The translations under genes were made by a program, and so were the position numbers. A model generated the notes under the pieces. That model did not search any database and was not told the DNA's origin. It saw nothing but the letters and a program-made list of their open reading frames with translations. Shown here in pieces: positions 6,921 to 15,835 of a DNA stretch of 64,000 nt; position 1 is the first letter of the stretch, and each line of letters begins with the position of its first letter. The DNA is from Amycolatopsis pittospori (GTDB lineage Bacteria; Actinomycetota; Actinomycetes; Mycobacteriales; Pseudonocardiaceae), in the NCBI RefSeq assembly GCF_013870525.1, contig NZ_JACBXD010000006.1, positions 62,001 to 126,000 on the forward strand, written 5' to 3'.

Positions 6921-8051
6921 GTGGCACATGAGCTTGAACAGTTCGCCGATGGCAGTACCGCATTCGCTGCCGCCCGTGAGCCGGGCTGGCACCGGCTCGG
7001 CATCGTGGCCCCCGGTCCGATGACCGCACAGGAAGTGCTGGACCTCGCCCAGTTGTCCAACTGGAATATCCGGAAGTCGCTCGGCCTCACCGCAGTGGTG
7101 CCCGGTGAGAAGTGCCAGGAGTGCAACCGAAAGATCGGTGCCAAGCACACCTTGAAGTGCCCCGTTCCGCAGGAGCCGGACCGTGGTTCCGATGATCTGG
7201 TGGTGTCCGAAGAGGACACCGCACAGCTTCTCCCCGTGGATGGGTGGGTGAGCACCTACCGGACTACTCCCGTCACCGGGGAGCTACAGAACCTCGGCAT
7301 CGTGTCCGGTGAATACCCGATCATTCAGCCGGAAGAGTTCGCCGAGTTCATGCAGACCATTGTGGACACCTCCGGTGCAGTTTTCGACACCGGAGGATCG
7401 CTCCGCAATGGTCGGGACATCTTCCTTACCATGCAACTTCCGCAGGCCGTGACCATCGGTGGTGTCGATGAGATCGGCCTGTTCATGGCCGGTTTCAACA
7501 ACTACTCCGGACAGGGAAAGCTCAAGTGTGTCACCACCCCGGTCCGGGTGGTGTGTGCCAACACTGAAAGGGCTGCACTCCGGAACTTCCGCAGTGAGTA
7601 CACCTTCCGGCACAGCAAGGGGCTACAGGGCCGGATCGCCGAAGCCCGTGAAGCCCTCAAGATCAATTTCGAGTGGACAGAGGTGTTCAAGGCCGAAGCC
7701 GAAAGCATGATCAACACCAAGATGTCGGCTGACACCTTCGGTGACCTGATCAAGGCCGTGTGGCCGGAAAAGTTCTCGAAGCCCCTGGATGACTGGAAAA
7801 AGCCCGAGCATGACCACTGGGACTCGCTCAATGGTCTGTTCAAGAATGCCGACACCCAGGAGAACATCCGGGGCACCGTGTGGGCCGGTTACAACTCCAT
7901 CACCGAGTACCTGGACTGGGAGATCCCGATCCCCGGAGTCGGCACTGATGCCGCCGAACTGGCCAGGGCTGACCGTGCTTTCCTCGGTCAGTACAACAAG
8001 CTCAAGCACACCGCTTTTTCCAAGTCCCTCGACATCGTGGCCGCCAAGTGA
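6921..8051 (+). CDS. DUF932 phage/plasmid-like protein
   Basis: A 376-residue protein. GTG 6921 is chosen because GGGAGA of leader copy C lies just upstream and the sequence begins VAHELEQFADGSTAF, as usual for the family. Features of the DUF932 / phage-plasmid-like family include EPGWHRLG near the N-terminus, the YPIIQPEEFAEFMQTI segment, and KCVTTPVRVVCANTERAALR in the middle. An insert with two Cys pairs (CQEC ... CPVP) follows the first 60 residues. The function of the family is not established; it is frequent on plasmids and phages. A hairpin follows at 8066-8100, suggesting it may be its own transcription unit. Confidence 0.8.
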   Translation: MAHELEQFADGSTAFAAAREPGWHRLGIVAPGPMTAQEVLDLAQLSNWNIRKSLGLTAVVPGEKCQECNRKIGAKHTLKCPVPQEPDRGSDDLVVSEEDTAQLLPVDGWVSTYRTTPVTGELQNLGIVSGEYPIIQPEEFAEFMQTIVDTSGAVFDTGGSLRNGRDIFLTMQLPQAVTIGGVDEIGLFMAGFNNYSGQGKLKCVTTPVRVVCANTERAALRNFRSEYTFRHSKGLQGRIAEAREALKINFEWTEVFKAEAESMINTKMSADTFGDLIKAVWPEKFSKPLDDWKKPEHDHWDSLNGLFKNADTQENIRGTVWAGYNSITEYLDWEIPIPGVGTDAAELARADRAFLGQYNKLKHTAFSKSLDIVAAK

Positions 8052-8065
8052 CCCACCGTGCCGCT

Positions 8066-8100
8066 CAGTGCCCCTCTGCCGAACAGGCAGGGGGGCACTG
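8066..8100 (+). terminator. Hairpin after the DUF932 gene
   Basis: CAGTGCCCCTCTGCC pairs with GGCAGGGGGGCACTG around a GAACA loop, with one mismatch, starting 15 bases after the stop of the gene ending at 8051. The rest of 8101-8235 holds repeats of GGTGTATTTCCG and GTGCCCC-type words but no gene that I can see. Confidence 0.5.
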
Positions 8101-8235
8101 CCCTATCCCGGAACCTCTTGCCGCTGGTGTATTTCCGGCCGCTGAGTGCCCCGTACAGGGGTGTATCTCCGTCCCGCCGGTGTCCCCACCCCTGGTGTAT
8201 TTCCGTTGCCCTGTAGGGCAGACAGGGGGCAAGGC

Positions 8236-8628
8236 ATGCCGTACCGTGCCCCCGCACCGTGCGCCGTGCCCGGTTGTGGTGAGCCTGCCCCCGGTGGGGG
8301 CCGCTGTGCCGATCATGCACAGCAGGCCGCTACCCGCCGTCGGCTCGACCCTGCACAGCAGGGGTACCGCACAGCAGGACACCGGGCATTCCGTACCGCA
8401 GTGCTCACCCGTGACCCCGTGTGCAGGTGTGCCGATGGGTGCCCGCAGCATGAGGGCCGACCGTGTGGACAGCCGTCCACAGTGGCCGATCACTGGCCAG
8501 TCACCCGCCGATCGCTGGTCCGGCAAGGGCTCGACCCCAACCGGCCCGAGCATGGCCGGGGCTTGTGCCAGGCATGCCACAACCGGCACACCTCCCGGCA
8601 CCCCGCCACCCGTGGAGGAGCTTGGTAG
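8236..8628 (+). CDS. HNH endonuclease
   Basis: A 130-residue protein starting at ATG 8236 (MPYRAPAPCAVPGCGEPAPG). Two CxxC-type pairs at the N-terminus and a pair of Cys near the centre (CRCADGC) could hold structural zinc. The HNH core is visible as VADHWPV ... NRPEHGRGLCQACHNRHTSR, giving His, Asn and final His plus the flanking Cys pair. HNH proteins near the terminase genes are common in siphoviruses, where they assist DNA packaging. Here two other genes and a moron lie between it and TerS. Confidence 0.85.
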   Translation: MPYRAPAPCAVPGCGEPAPGGGRCADHAQQAATRRRLDPAQQGYRTAGHRAFRTAVLTRDPVCRCADGCPQHEGRPCGQPSTVADHWPVTRRSLVRQGLDPNRPEHGRGLCQACHNRHTSRHPATRGGAW

Positions 8629-8812
8629 GCAGGAGCACGCCGGACGAGGCCGGGGCACCTGGTCCATGCCGGCACTTCCCGGCCGCGCCCGTCGACGACC
8701 CCAGGGGGTTACCCCTCCCCCCAGGGGCAAAAGCCGATCGTCAGCCAGGCCCGTCCGTGTGCCGACACATTTCCGACACCCGCCGTGCACGTCGACCGGG
8801 AGGTGGTAGCCG

Positions 8813-9550
8813 GTGGCCATCAACCCGACCGCCGACCAGACCGCCCCGGTGCTCATCGACGGGGTGACCCCGTCGGCCGAGATCCGGGAGGAGCTGGCCC
8901 GCAAGGGCATTCCCGTGCTGCTGGCGTTCAGCCGGGGGAAGGACTCGCTCGCCGCTTGGCTCGCCCTTCGGGACGCGGGCGTGGAGATCCGTCCGTTTCA
9001 CCTGTACCTCGTGCCGGGTCTGGAGTTCGTGGACGAGTCTTTGGCGGACTACGAGAAGTTCTTCGGAACCACGATCCCGCAGCTTCCACACCCGAGCCTT
9101 TTCCGGTGGCTGAACAACCTCACGTTCCAAGTCCCGGAACGGCGATTGATCATCGAAGCCGCGCAGCTCCCCGAGCCGGACTACGTCGAGATCTCGCGGG
9201 TGCTGTGCAGCGAGTACTACGACCTCGACCCGGACATCACCTTCACCGCCGACGGCATCCGTGCCGCGGACTCGCCGAACCGTCGCACGGCGATGAAGGG
9301 CCACGGCCCCCTCCGGCCGCACGTGATGAAGGTGAGCCCGGTATGGGATTGGCGCATCCGGCACGTCCGGGCCGCGCTGGCTGACAACCGATGTCCACTG
9401 CCGGTCGACTACGAATTGTTCAACCGAACCTTCGACGGCCTGGACCTCCGGTTCCTGGCGCCGATCAAGGAGCGCTTTCCTCGGGACTACGAGCGCATCT
9501 TGGAGTGGTTCCCGCTGGCAGACCTGGAGCTGTTCCGTGCCGGACTCTAA
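8813..9550 (+). CDS. Phosphoadenosine-phosphosulfate-reductase-like PP-loop protein
   Basis: A 245-residue protein with GTG start. A PP-loop is present (VLLAFSRGKDSLAAWLAL, about residues 35-52; S-x-G-K-D-S), followed by a conserved SEYYDLDPD segment and GIRAADSPNRR, typical of phage members of the PAPS reductase/DndC superfamily. It has no CxxC Fe-S motif that I can see, so it is unlikely to be a true sulfonucleotide reductase. In phages such proteins are linked to DNA modification or defence evasion, but this is not settled. It overlaps the next gene by 14 bases. The 184 bases before it contain no gene that I recognise. Confidence 0.75.
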   Translation: MAINPTADQTAPVLIDGVTPSAEIREELARKGIPVLLAFSRGKDSLAAWLALRDAGVEIRPFHLYLVPGLEFVDESLADYEKFFGTTIPQLPHPSLFRWLNNLTFQVPERRLIIEAAQLPEPDYVEISRVLCSEYYDLDPDITFTADGIRAADSPNRRTAMKGHGPLRPHVMKVSPVWDWRIRHVRAALADNRCPLPVDYELFNRTFDGLDLRFLAPIKERFPRDYERILEWFPLADLELFRAGL

Positions 9551-9920
9551 CGACGACCTGATGGCCCAGCTCGCCGGAGCAGCCGCCCCGATGGGCGGAT
9601 CGAATGCTGATCTCCTGGCGCAGCTCAACGCGGACCCGGAGCCGGACCCACTGGCCGATGTCGAGTACACCGGCGATGTACCGGAGGACTCCCGTAGGGA
9701 GCTGACAGCCCTACAGCAAGGGTTCAGGGACCGCGCGAAGCGCGAAGCCGAAAGGTTCCGTCTCGCCACGGACTCCGAGTACTGGATCGCCGTGTGCTTC
9801 AAGACCCGAGAGGACAAAGAGAAGTTCCTCCGGAACGCGAAGCTGCTTCCCATCGGCGACAAGTACATGGACGGCTATGCCGTAGCCAAGGTGCTCGGCG
9901 TACCGATGGAAGACGACTAG
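9537..9920 (+). CDS. Conserved phage protein following the PAPS-reductase-like gene
   Basis: A 127-residue protein, GTG start inside the preceding gene (14-base overlap). The first 50 residues are acidic and low-complexity (DDLMAQL and DLLAQL repeats). The last 60 form a compact domain with EYWIAVCFKTREDKEKFLRN and a GDKYMDGYAVAKVLG ending. It resembles small phage proteins found before terminase genes, possibly interacting with the PP-loop protein. Function unknown. Confidence 0.6.
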   Translation: MPDSNDDLMAQLAGAAAPMGGSNADLLAQLNADPEPDPLADVEYTGDVPEDSRRELTALQQGFRDRAKREAERFRLATDSEYWIAVCFKTREDKEKFLRNAKLLPIGDKYMDGYAVAKVLGVPMEDD

Positions 9921-9939
9921 AGGAAGGAGGAGAGCACAC

Positions 9940-10047
9940 ATGCGTCGTTCGCTCGTCAACGTCAGCGGAGCCATGATCCGTGGCGCGGCCCGTCGCCTCG
10001 GCATTCGCGCGGCGGGCGCGGCCGGTGGCCGCAGCTCCGGCACCTAG
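9940..10047 (+). CDS. Very small basic phage protein
   Basis: A 35-residue Arg/Ala/Gly-rich peptide (MRRSLVNVSGAMIRGAARRL) with a very strong ribosome site, AGGAAGGAGGAG, 8 bases upstream and 19 bases after the previous stop. The strong site is the main evidence for a gene. The amphipathic basic sequence could bind nucleic acid or membrane. Function unknown. Confidence 0.5.
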   Translation: MRRSLVNVSGAMIRGAARRLGIRAAGAAGGRSSGT

Positions 10048-10099
10048 CCGCTAATGTTGGTGGTGAGGCCCACGTGCCCGCAGTGGACCTCACCACCGG

Positions 10100-10642
10100 C
10101 TATCCACGGACCATGTCGGCACCCATTTCCCTACGAATCTCTTCAATTAGAGCATTCCCAGCATTATGCATCGCGTCCGCCAAGGGTTTGGCTACTTCTT
10201 TGTATTGGGTATACCCCCTCCTAAGAGAGGCGATAAGTCTCTCGCCACTTGCTTCAAACTCGGTCAGAGCTCCCAGTACGTCATCACCGCCCAGGACGTA
10301 AAGAGGAGAATCTATCTCATCCAGACGGTTGAACAACTGCTCCAGTTCGTCGCACTTTATGGGTTCGCGGTAGACCTGATCATTCAGGTAGACCTCTGGC
10401 CGAGTATTTGGAATCGCGTGATCCACGCGGTTGATTATCGCGATGATCTCAAGGTAGATCGGCAATCGATGTTCATAGTGGAGCTTTTCTCGCTCTAGCC
10501 GCAAATCGTGCTCAAGCTCCGCCCGTTGACGGCGCCCGGCGTGGGCAGTCGTGAAAAGTGTAGTCAATGTTGCGCCAAGCATGGCGAGGACGCCACCTAC
10601 TGACGTCGCTGCTAACTGGCTCCACCACGGCGAAGTTGACAT
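10100..10642 (-). CDS. Reverse-oriented membrane-anchored moron protein 1
   Basis: A 180-residue protein starting at ATG 10642 (MSTSPWWSQLAATSVGG). A single membrane helix (about residues 9-33) is followed by a long charged helical region (RRQRAELEHDLRLEREKLHY) and a helical body. It runs opposite to the late operon between a small protein gene and TerS. Its third-position AT content is visibly higher than its neighbours, which marks it as acquired. Its architecture resembles two other reverse genes in this prophage (12778, 19202), although the sequences do not look related. A role expressed from the lysogen (exclusion, defence, envelope change) is an inference. Confidence 0.65.
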   Translation of the reverse strand: MSTSPWWSQLAATSVGGVLAMLGATLTTLFTTAHAGRRQRAELEHDLRLEREKLHYEHRLPIYLEIIAIINRVDHAIPNTRPEVYLNDQVYREPIKCDELEQLFNRLDEIDSPLYVLGGDDVLGALTEFEASGERLIASLRRGYTQYKEVAKPLADAMHNAGNALIEEIRREMGADMVRG

Positions 10643-10671
10643 ACGGCTAATCCTAGGAAAGAAGGTGACCA

Positions 10672-11130
10672 GTGGGAGCACGTGGAGCCAAGCCGAAGCC
10701 GACCGCTCTCAAGGTGCTCCACGGCGACCGCCCCGACCGGATCAACCACGCTGAGCCGATCCCGCCCGAGAATGAGGTCACCGCGCCCGAGGAGCTGTCC
10801 GACGACGCCCGCGCCGTGTGGGACCGGCTCGCGCCCGGCTTGATCGCCGTCGGCGTGCTCACTGCGTGGGACGTCGACGCTTTCGTCATCGTGTGCGAGG
10901 CGCTGGCCCGGTACCGGCAGGCAACGAAGCTCGTGAACGGCTCTGCGCTGCTGGTGCAGGGGCCGAACGGCTTCGTGAAGAACCCCGCGCTGATTGTGCA
11001 GCGCGAGGCCGAGACGACGTTCGCGCAGTACGGCGCGAGGTTCGGGCTCACCCCGTCCGATCGTTCGCAGCTGAAGGTTGACGCCCCCGGTGCCGCCAAG
11101 GGGCCGAGCGCCGAGCGCCTCCTCTCGTAA
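10672..11130 (+). CDS. Terminase small subunit, P27 family
   Basis: A 152-residue protein, GTG start with GAAGGTGA upstream. The N-terminus GARGAKPKPTALKVLHGDRP is the hallmark of the P27-type small terminase, followed by PEELSDDARAVWDRLAPGL and a helical core (ALARYRQATKLV) ending in GLTPSDRSQLKV. It recognises phage DNA for packaging and works with the TerL gene that overlaps its 3' end by 53 bases. Only 29 bases separate it from the divergent moron at 10642, so its promoter must lie inside or beyond that gene unless transcription reads through. Confidence 0.9.
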   Translation: MGARGAKPKPTALKVLHGDRPDRINHAEPIPPENEVTAPEELSDDARAVWDRLAPGLIAVGVLTAWDVDAFVIVCEALARYRQATKLVNGSALLVQGPNGFVKNPALIVQREAETTFAQYGARFGLTPSDRSQLKVDAPGAAKGPSAERLLS

Positions 11131-12781
11131 GCCCCGGCTGCCGGAGTGCGGCTTCACCCTTGATGGGCGGACCTGCCGCAAGCGCGGCGATCACTTCTGC
11201 CGACCGCGCGCCGCGCATGCCGTCGCGTTCTGCTCCGAGCTGTGTGTCCACACGAAGGACAAGTGGGCTCGCCGGCCGTTTGAACTCGCGCCGTGGCAGC
11301 GCAAGGACATCATCGAGCCGCTGTTCGGCGAGGTCACGTGGGACCCCGATTGGGAGTCCTACGTCCGCCGGTACCAGATCGGCTGGATCGAGCTGGCGCG
11401 GAAGAACGGCAAGAGCGAACTGCTGGCGTTCATCGCGCTCTACCTCCTCGTCGGCGACGGCGTGGAGGGCGCGGAGATCTACGGCTGCGCGATGGACCGG
11501 GGCCAGGCCGCGAAAGTGTTCGATGTCGCGGCGCGCATGGTGAAGCTCTCCCCGGTCCTGTCGTCACGCCTGGTTGTGAAGGACCACATCAAGCGGATCA
11601 TCGACGAACGCACCGGCAGCTACTACGAAGTCGTCGCGGCCGACGCGGCAGGAAACCTCGGACACAACCCGCACGGCGTCGTCTTCGACGAGGTGCTGAC
11701 CCAGCGGGACGCCCGGCTGTGGGACGCCATGCGGACCGGTATGGGCACCCGCGCGCAGCCCATGATGATCGCCGCCACCACGGCCGGAGATGACCCGGCC
11801 AGCTTCGCCCGCTCCGAGCACGACGAGTGCGTCCGCATCCAGGACGACCCGGACCGCGCCCGGCACCGCTTCGCCTACGTCCGCAACGTCCCCGAAGACG
11901 CCGACCCCTGGGACGAAAAGAACTGGCCGCTGGCCAACCCCGCGTTGGGCGACTTCCTCTCGATCCGCTCGCTACGGCAGGAAGCTGCCGAGGCGAAGAA
12001 CGACCCGAGCAAGGAAAACGCCTTCCGGCAGTACCGGCTCAATCAGTGGGTCCAGCAGGCTCACCGCTGGATGCCGATGCACCTGTACCGGCAGTGTGCC
12101 GGGACCGTCGCCCCGGCCCCGGACTGGTTGCGCGCCGAGCTGGCGGGCCGCCGGGCCTACGGCGGTCTCGACCTCGCGGCCAAGCTCGACATGACGGCGT
12201 GGTCGCTGCTCGTTCCTGACGGTCTCGACGGCAAGCCGTCGATGCTCTGGCGGTTCTGGCTGCCCGAATCCGCGGTGACGTTCCTCGATAGCCGGACCAA
12301 CGGCCGCGTCTCCCAGTGGGCCGACGGCGGATGGATCACCGTCACGCCCGGCGACGTCATCGACTACGACGTCATCTACGCCGACATCGCCGCCGACTGC
12401 ACCACGTTCAAGATCATGGCGGCCGGATACGACGAGTGGTCCGGCGAACCGGTCCGGCAGGCGATCCAGAAGAAGACCCGCCTCGACCTCGCGCCGATCC
12501 CGCAGACCTACCGGGGGCTCACGTTCGGCATGACCGAGCTGATGGCGCTCACGAAGTCGCGCGGCTGGAGCCATCACGCGAACCCCGTTTCGGCGTGGTG
12601 CTTCGACGCGGTCGAGGTCCGCCACCCGCCCGGAGACGCGGACCAAATTCGGCCGGACAAGCCCGACCGCCAGGCGGTTGGGAAACGCATCGACGCTGTG
12701 CCGACCGCCGCGATGGCGATCACCAGGTGGCGCGAGCTGGCGCAGAAGCACAATCGCTCGGGCCGGATGGTGGTCCGTTAG
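11078..12781 (+). CDS. Terminase large subunit
   Basis: A 567-residue packaging ATPase/nuclease of the Terminase_1 family. An N-terminal Cys/His segment (CGFTLDGRTCRKRGDHFC) precedes the ATPase. The Walker A-like motif is ARKNGKSELL (about 107-116), Walker B is GVVFDEV (200-206). The C-terminal RNase H-like nuclease begins at GGLDLAAKLDMTAW with its first Asp pair. Length and order are normal. The start is uncertain: TTG 11078 gives the longest frame and touches a GAAGG site, GTG 11090 is the alternative. The stop TAG overlaps the antisense TAA of the reverse gene at 12778 in the tetranucleotide TTAG. Confidence 0.95.
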   Translation: MTPPVPPRGRAPSASSRKPRLPECGFTLDGRTCRKRGDHFCRPRAAHAVAFCSELCVHTKDKWARRPFELAPWQRKDIIEPLFGEVTWDPDWESYVRRYQIGWIELARKNGKSELLAFIALYLLVGDGVEGAEIYGCAMDRGQAAKVFDVAARMVKLSPVLSSRLVVKDHIKRIIDERTGSYYEVVAADAAGNLGHNPHGVVFDEVLTQRDARLWDAMRTGMGTRAQPMMIAATTAGDDPASFARSEHDECVRIQDDPDRARHRFAYVRNVPEDADPWDEKNWPLANPALGDFLSIRSLRQEAAEAKNDPSKENAFRQYRLNQWVQQAHRWMPMHLYRQCAGTVAPAPDWLRAELAGRRAYGGLDLAAKLDMTAWSLLVPDGLDGKPSMLWRFWLPESAVTFLDSRTNGRVSQWADGGWITVTPGDVIDYDVIYADIAADCTTFKIMAAGYDEWSGEPVRQAIQKKTRLDLAPIPQTYRGLTFGMTELMALTKSRGWSHHANPVSAWCFDAVEVRHPPGDADQIRPDKPDRQAVGKRIDAVPTAAMAITRWRELAQKHNRSGRMVVR

Positions 12782-13290
12782 GACGGCAGGTCATCCAACG
12801 GGTCCTTGCCATTCTTTAGGTCATCGAACTGCTCAAGCGTCTTGTAGGCGAACGGCCTACGCCAAGAAAGAGGTGGCCTATGCCACGCAGCTCGGGCATA
12901 CCTCACTTGCTCATTCGCCTGGGATGCTATTTCCGGCGGCGAACTCCGAGGGGTCCTATTTTCTAGGATCCCCAGTCCGCGTCGAAGGAACTCGGTCGTC
13001 ACGTTCCAGCGCAGGAACTCAACATGGTAAGCGACGCCTAGCGAGCTATCTATAGTCGCACGGAGTGTCGAGGTCACCTTTTCTAAATCATCCTCGCTGT
13101 CGACTTCGCGAGCTAGAAGTATGGTCAAAAGCATATGTCGCTGAAAATCTCGGCGATTTCGAAAGCTCTCGACAATCCGATCCTTCCTAGCCTCCAGGCG
13201 CGGCTTGGCTGCGTACTCGATCAGCAGAGTGACAACGGCTGCGGTGATGGCACTGATCACCGCAGCCTGAACGGGCAAGGGCAACGACAT
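12778..13290 (-). CDS. Reverse-oriented membrane-anchored moron protein 2
   Basis: A 170-residue protein (MSLPLPVQAAVISAITAAVV) with one N-terminal membrane helix, then a basic juxtamembrane helix (KPRLEARKDRIVESFRNRRD) and a helical cytoplasmic domain ending in an acidic tail (LKNGKDPLDDLPS). It is inserted between TerL and the portal gene, which normally adjoin, and faces the other way. AT-richer codons than its neighbours suggest separate acquisition. Its stop overlaps the TerL stop (TTAG). The start is only 23 bases from the portal start, leaving the portal with a weak ribosome site. Function unknown; lysogenic conversion is inferred from position. Confidence 0.65.
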   Translation of the reverse strand: MSLPLPVQAAVISAITAAVVTLLIEYAAKPRLEARKDRIVESFRNRRDFQRHMLLTILLAREVDSEDDLEKVTSTLRATIDSSLGVAYHVEFLRWNVTTEFLRRGLGILENRTPRSSPPEIASQANEQVRYARAAWHRPPLSWRRPFAYKTLEQFDDLKNGKDPLDDLPS

Positions 13291-13313
13291 TCCTCATATC
13301 TATCACGCTGGGG

Positions 13314-14771
13314 GTGGCAACCCTGGCGATCGGTGACGCACCGTCCCTGGTAGATCAGCAGTGGATCAATCGCCTCGTGCGCTGGCACAACAACGAGCTG
13401 CCGGAGCTGCGAAAGCTGCTCGACTACTACGAGGGCGCTCAGAAGCTCTCGTACATGCACCCCGAGCTGGTGGATACGCTCGATGAGCGGGTGCGCCAGG
13501 TGGTCATCAACTGGCCGCGTCTGGTCGTCGATGCGCTGGAGGAGCGGATCGACCTCCAGGGCTTCCGGCTCGGCGGGCAACCCGCCAACGACATCGAGCT
13601 GGACCACGTCGCCCAGTACAACGACCTGGACGCCGGGTATCAGCAGGCGCACGTCACCGCGATGGTGATGAAGCGGGCGTACGCGATCGTCGGCAGTAAT
13701 CCCCGCGCCGCTGACGCGAAATACCCGCTGGTGACGATCGAGTCGCCGCTGGAAGTGCACGTCGAACTCGATCCGGCCACGCGCCGGGTGGTCGCCGCGA
13801 TCAAGCGGTGGCACGACAAGCTTCCCGACGACCAGGTCCGCTACTACCTCACGCTTTACCTGCCGGACTACACCGTGACGTTCGTTGTCTCGCCGGAGCG
13901 CGGCGGATACGTCGAGGTCTCCCGTGACGACCACGGCCTCGGTGAGGTCCTGGTGGTGCCGATCGTGAACCGGCCGCAGCTGTGGGCGCCGCTGGGAACG
14001 TCCGAGCTGGCCGACGTGATCCCGTTGTCGGACGCGGCCTGCAAGGTCGCCACGGACATGATGATCAGCGCGGAATTTCACGCGATGCCGCGCCGCTGGG
14101 CGCTCGGGTTCGACGAGGACGACTTCACCGATAAGGACGGCAAGAAGGTCTCGGTCTGGCAAACCATCGCGGGCAAGATCTGGTCCACGTCGAAGACCAA
14201 GAAAGACGACGGTGCGGAAGTCGGTCAGTTTGCCGAAGCGGATCTCACCAACTTCCACAACACCCTCCGGGCGCTGGCGACCCAGGTGTCCACAGTGTCC
14301 GGGATGGCGCTCCACAACCTCGGCTACTCCAGCGACAACCCGGCCAGCGCCGATGGAATCCGTGCGGCTGAGGCCCGCCACGTCAAGCGCGCCGAGCGCC
14401 GCATTAAGGGCTTCGAAACCGCATGGGAACGGATCATGCGGCTCGTCCTGCTGGTGCGCGACGGCTCCGTGCCCGATTCCGCGCGGTGGATGGAAACGGT
14501 GTGGGCGGACGCGGCGACGCCGACGTTCGCGCAGAAGTCCGACGCCGTGGTGAAGCTCTACCAGGCCGACAAGCTGGTGCCGCGCCGGATGGCCCGCCGA
14601 ACGCTGAACTTCACCCAGGCCCAGATCCTCGACATGGAACGCGAAGACCGCGAGGACGTCACCCGAGCCATGTACGACCCGGCCAGCGAGTACGGGGTCA
14701 AGCCGACGCCCGAGCCCCAGCCGGCAACCTCTGCCCGCGCTCCGGTTCCCGCGGGGGCCGGACCGCGATGA
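13314..14771 (+). CDS. Portal protein, SPP1 gp6-like
   Basis: A 485-residue portal with GTG start. The N-terminal WINRLVRWHNNELPELRKLL and YYEGAQKLSYM match the SPP1_gp6-like portal family. The mid-part has INWPRLVVDALEERIDLQGF, and the stem/crown region includes GMALHNLGYSSDNPASADGI and a helical RRIKGFETAWERIM. Residues after about 460 are Pro/Ala-rich. It forms the dodecameric ring through which DNA enters the head. The stop overlaps the start of the MuF-like gene (ATGA). No strong ribosome site is visible, perhaps because a reverse gene was inserted just upstream. Confidence 0.9.
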   Translation: MATLAIGDAPSLVDQQWINRLVRWHNNELPELRKLLDYYEGAQKLSYMHPELVDTLDERVRQVVINWPRLVVDALEERIDLQGFRLGGQPANDIELDHVAQYNDLDAGYQQAHVTAMVMKRAYAIVGSNPRAADAKYPLVTIESPLEVHVELDPATRRVVAAIKRWHDKLPDDQVRYYLTLYLPDYTVTFVVSPERGGYVEVSRDDHGLGEVLVVPIVNRPQLWAPLGTSELADVIPLSDAACKVATDMMISAEFHAMPRRWALGFDEDDFTDKDGKKVSVWQTIAGKIWSTSKTKKDDGAEVGQFAEADLTNFHNTLRALATQVSTVSGMALHNLGYSSDNPASADGIRAAEARHVKRAERRIKGFETAWERIMRLVLLVRDGSVPDSARWMETVWADAATPTFAQKSDAVVKLYQADKLVPRRMARRTLNFTQAQILDMEREDREDVTRAMYDPASEYGVKPTPEPQPATSARAPVPAGAGPR

Positions 14772-15748
14772 CTACGGCCTTCGCTCCGACGCTGGGGATC
14801 GATCACCTCGACTCCACGCAAGCGATCGTCCGGCGAGAGGTCGAGCAGGTGCAGCGCGCGTGGCGCGGCCTGGACCCGGAGGGCCTGCGGCCCACCTTCG
14901 CCGCCAAGGTTGCCCCGGTGCTGGTCTCCGCGATCAGCACCGGGCAGATCAACGCTGCCGCACTGGCTGCCCCCTACGTCTCCGACGTCCTGGCCGACGA
15001 ACCTACTGTCGCGCAACCGCCCGCTGTCATCCCGGCGGCGTTCGCCGGGGTGACGACGACCGGGCTGCCGCTGGCATCCCTGGCGGACCTGTTGTTCGTC
15101 CGGCTGCTCGCCGACATCGGCGCTGGCATGTCCACCGCCGACGCCCTGCTGAGCGGGCTGCGGCGGGCGCTGACCTATACGGCCACGGAGATCACCGACG
15201 CCGGGCGCACCGCGACCCACGTCCAGCTGATCGCCGACACCCGCGCGGCCGGATATGAACGCGTCGTCCGGCTCCCTGCGTGCGACCGCTGCATCATCCT
15301 GGCGGGACGGCTTTACCGGTACTCCCAAGGTTTCCGGCGGCATCCGCGGTGCGACTGCACGATGACTCCGGTGACCCGCGAACAGTGGCGCGAAGAGAAT
15401 CTCGCCAACCATCCGCGTGCGCTGTTCGACGCGATGACTGAGCACGACCAGAACTCGAGATTCGGTGCCGGGAACGCCGCCGCCATTAGAGCCGGAGCTG
15501 ATCTGTCCCAGGTCGTCAACGCACGCCGGGCCGCGATGCCCATAGCCGGGCGCTGGACCACCACCCAGGGCATCAGTTCGCGCGGACTCGCCGGAATCCG
15601 CATGGGCCAGCTACGCACGCAGCCCGGCCACCGCTACCGCATGTCCCAGTTCGCCCGTCCGACGGCGGGCCAGCTGATCGGCGACTTCTCCGGCGCGTCG
15701 CGCCCGGAGCTGATCGCAGCGCTACGCCGCTACGGCTATCTGCTGTGA
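14768..15748 (+). CDS. MuF/VG15-like minor head (capsid maturation) protein
   Basis: A 326-residue protein starting at ATG 14768. The N-terminal ~150 residues are helical. The MuF-type core contains LPACDRCIILAGRLYRYSQ and RRHPRCDCTMTP, the Cys-rich motif typical of phage minor head proteins of the VG15/MuF kind. Such proteins sit at the portal vertex and may be ejected or help maturation. The C-terminus ends in a small helical domain (ARPTAGQLIGDFSGASRPEL). Coupled to the portal by a 4-base overlap. Confidence 0.8.
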   Translation: MTTAFAPTLGIDHLDSTQAIVRREVEQVQRAWRGLDPEGLRPTFAAKVAPVLVSAISTGQINAAALAAPYVSDVLADEPTVAQPPAVIPAAFAGVTTTGLPLASLADLLFVRLLADIGAGMSTADALLSGLRRALTYTATEITDAGRTATHVQLIADTRAAGYERVVRLPACDRCIILAGRLYRYSQGFRRHPRCDCTMTPVTREQWREENLANHPRALFDAMTEHDQNSRFGAGNAAAIRAGADLSQVVNARRAAMPIAGRWTTTQGISSRGLAGIRMGQLRTQPGHRYRMSQFARPTAGQLIGDFSGASRPELIAALRRYGYLL

Positions 15749-15835
15749 GCCCGCGCCGCCAGGCGCACACCACCCCACCCATCCGGACAGGCGCACGCCA
15801 CCGTCCGGAACTCCCGCACGGGAAGGAACACCCCC

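Noticed and set aside
8101-8235. Coding sequence before the HNH gene
   Set aside because: Frames here are extensions of the HNH frame with repeats of GTGCCCC and GGTGTATTTCCG; the HNH protein has a good start at 8236.
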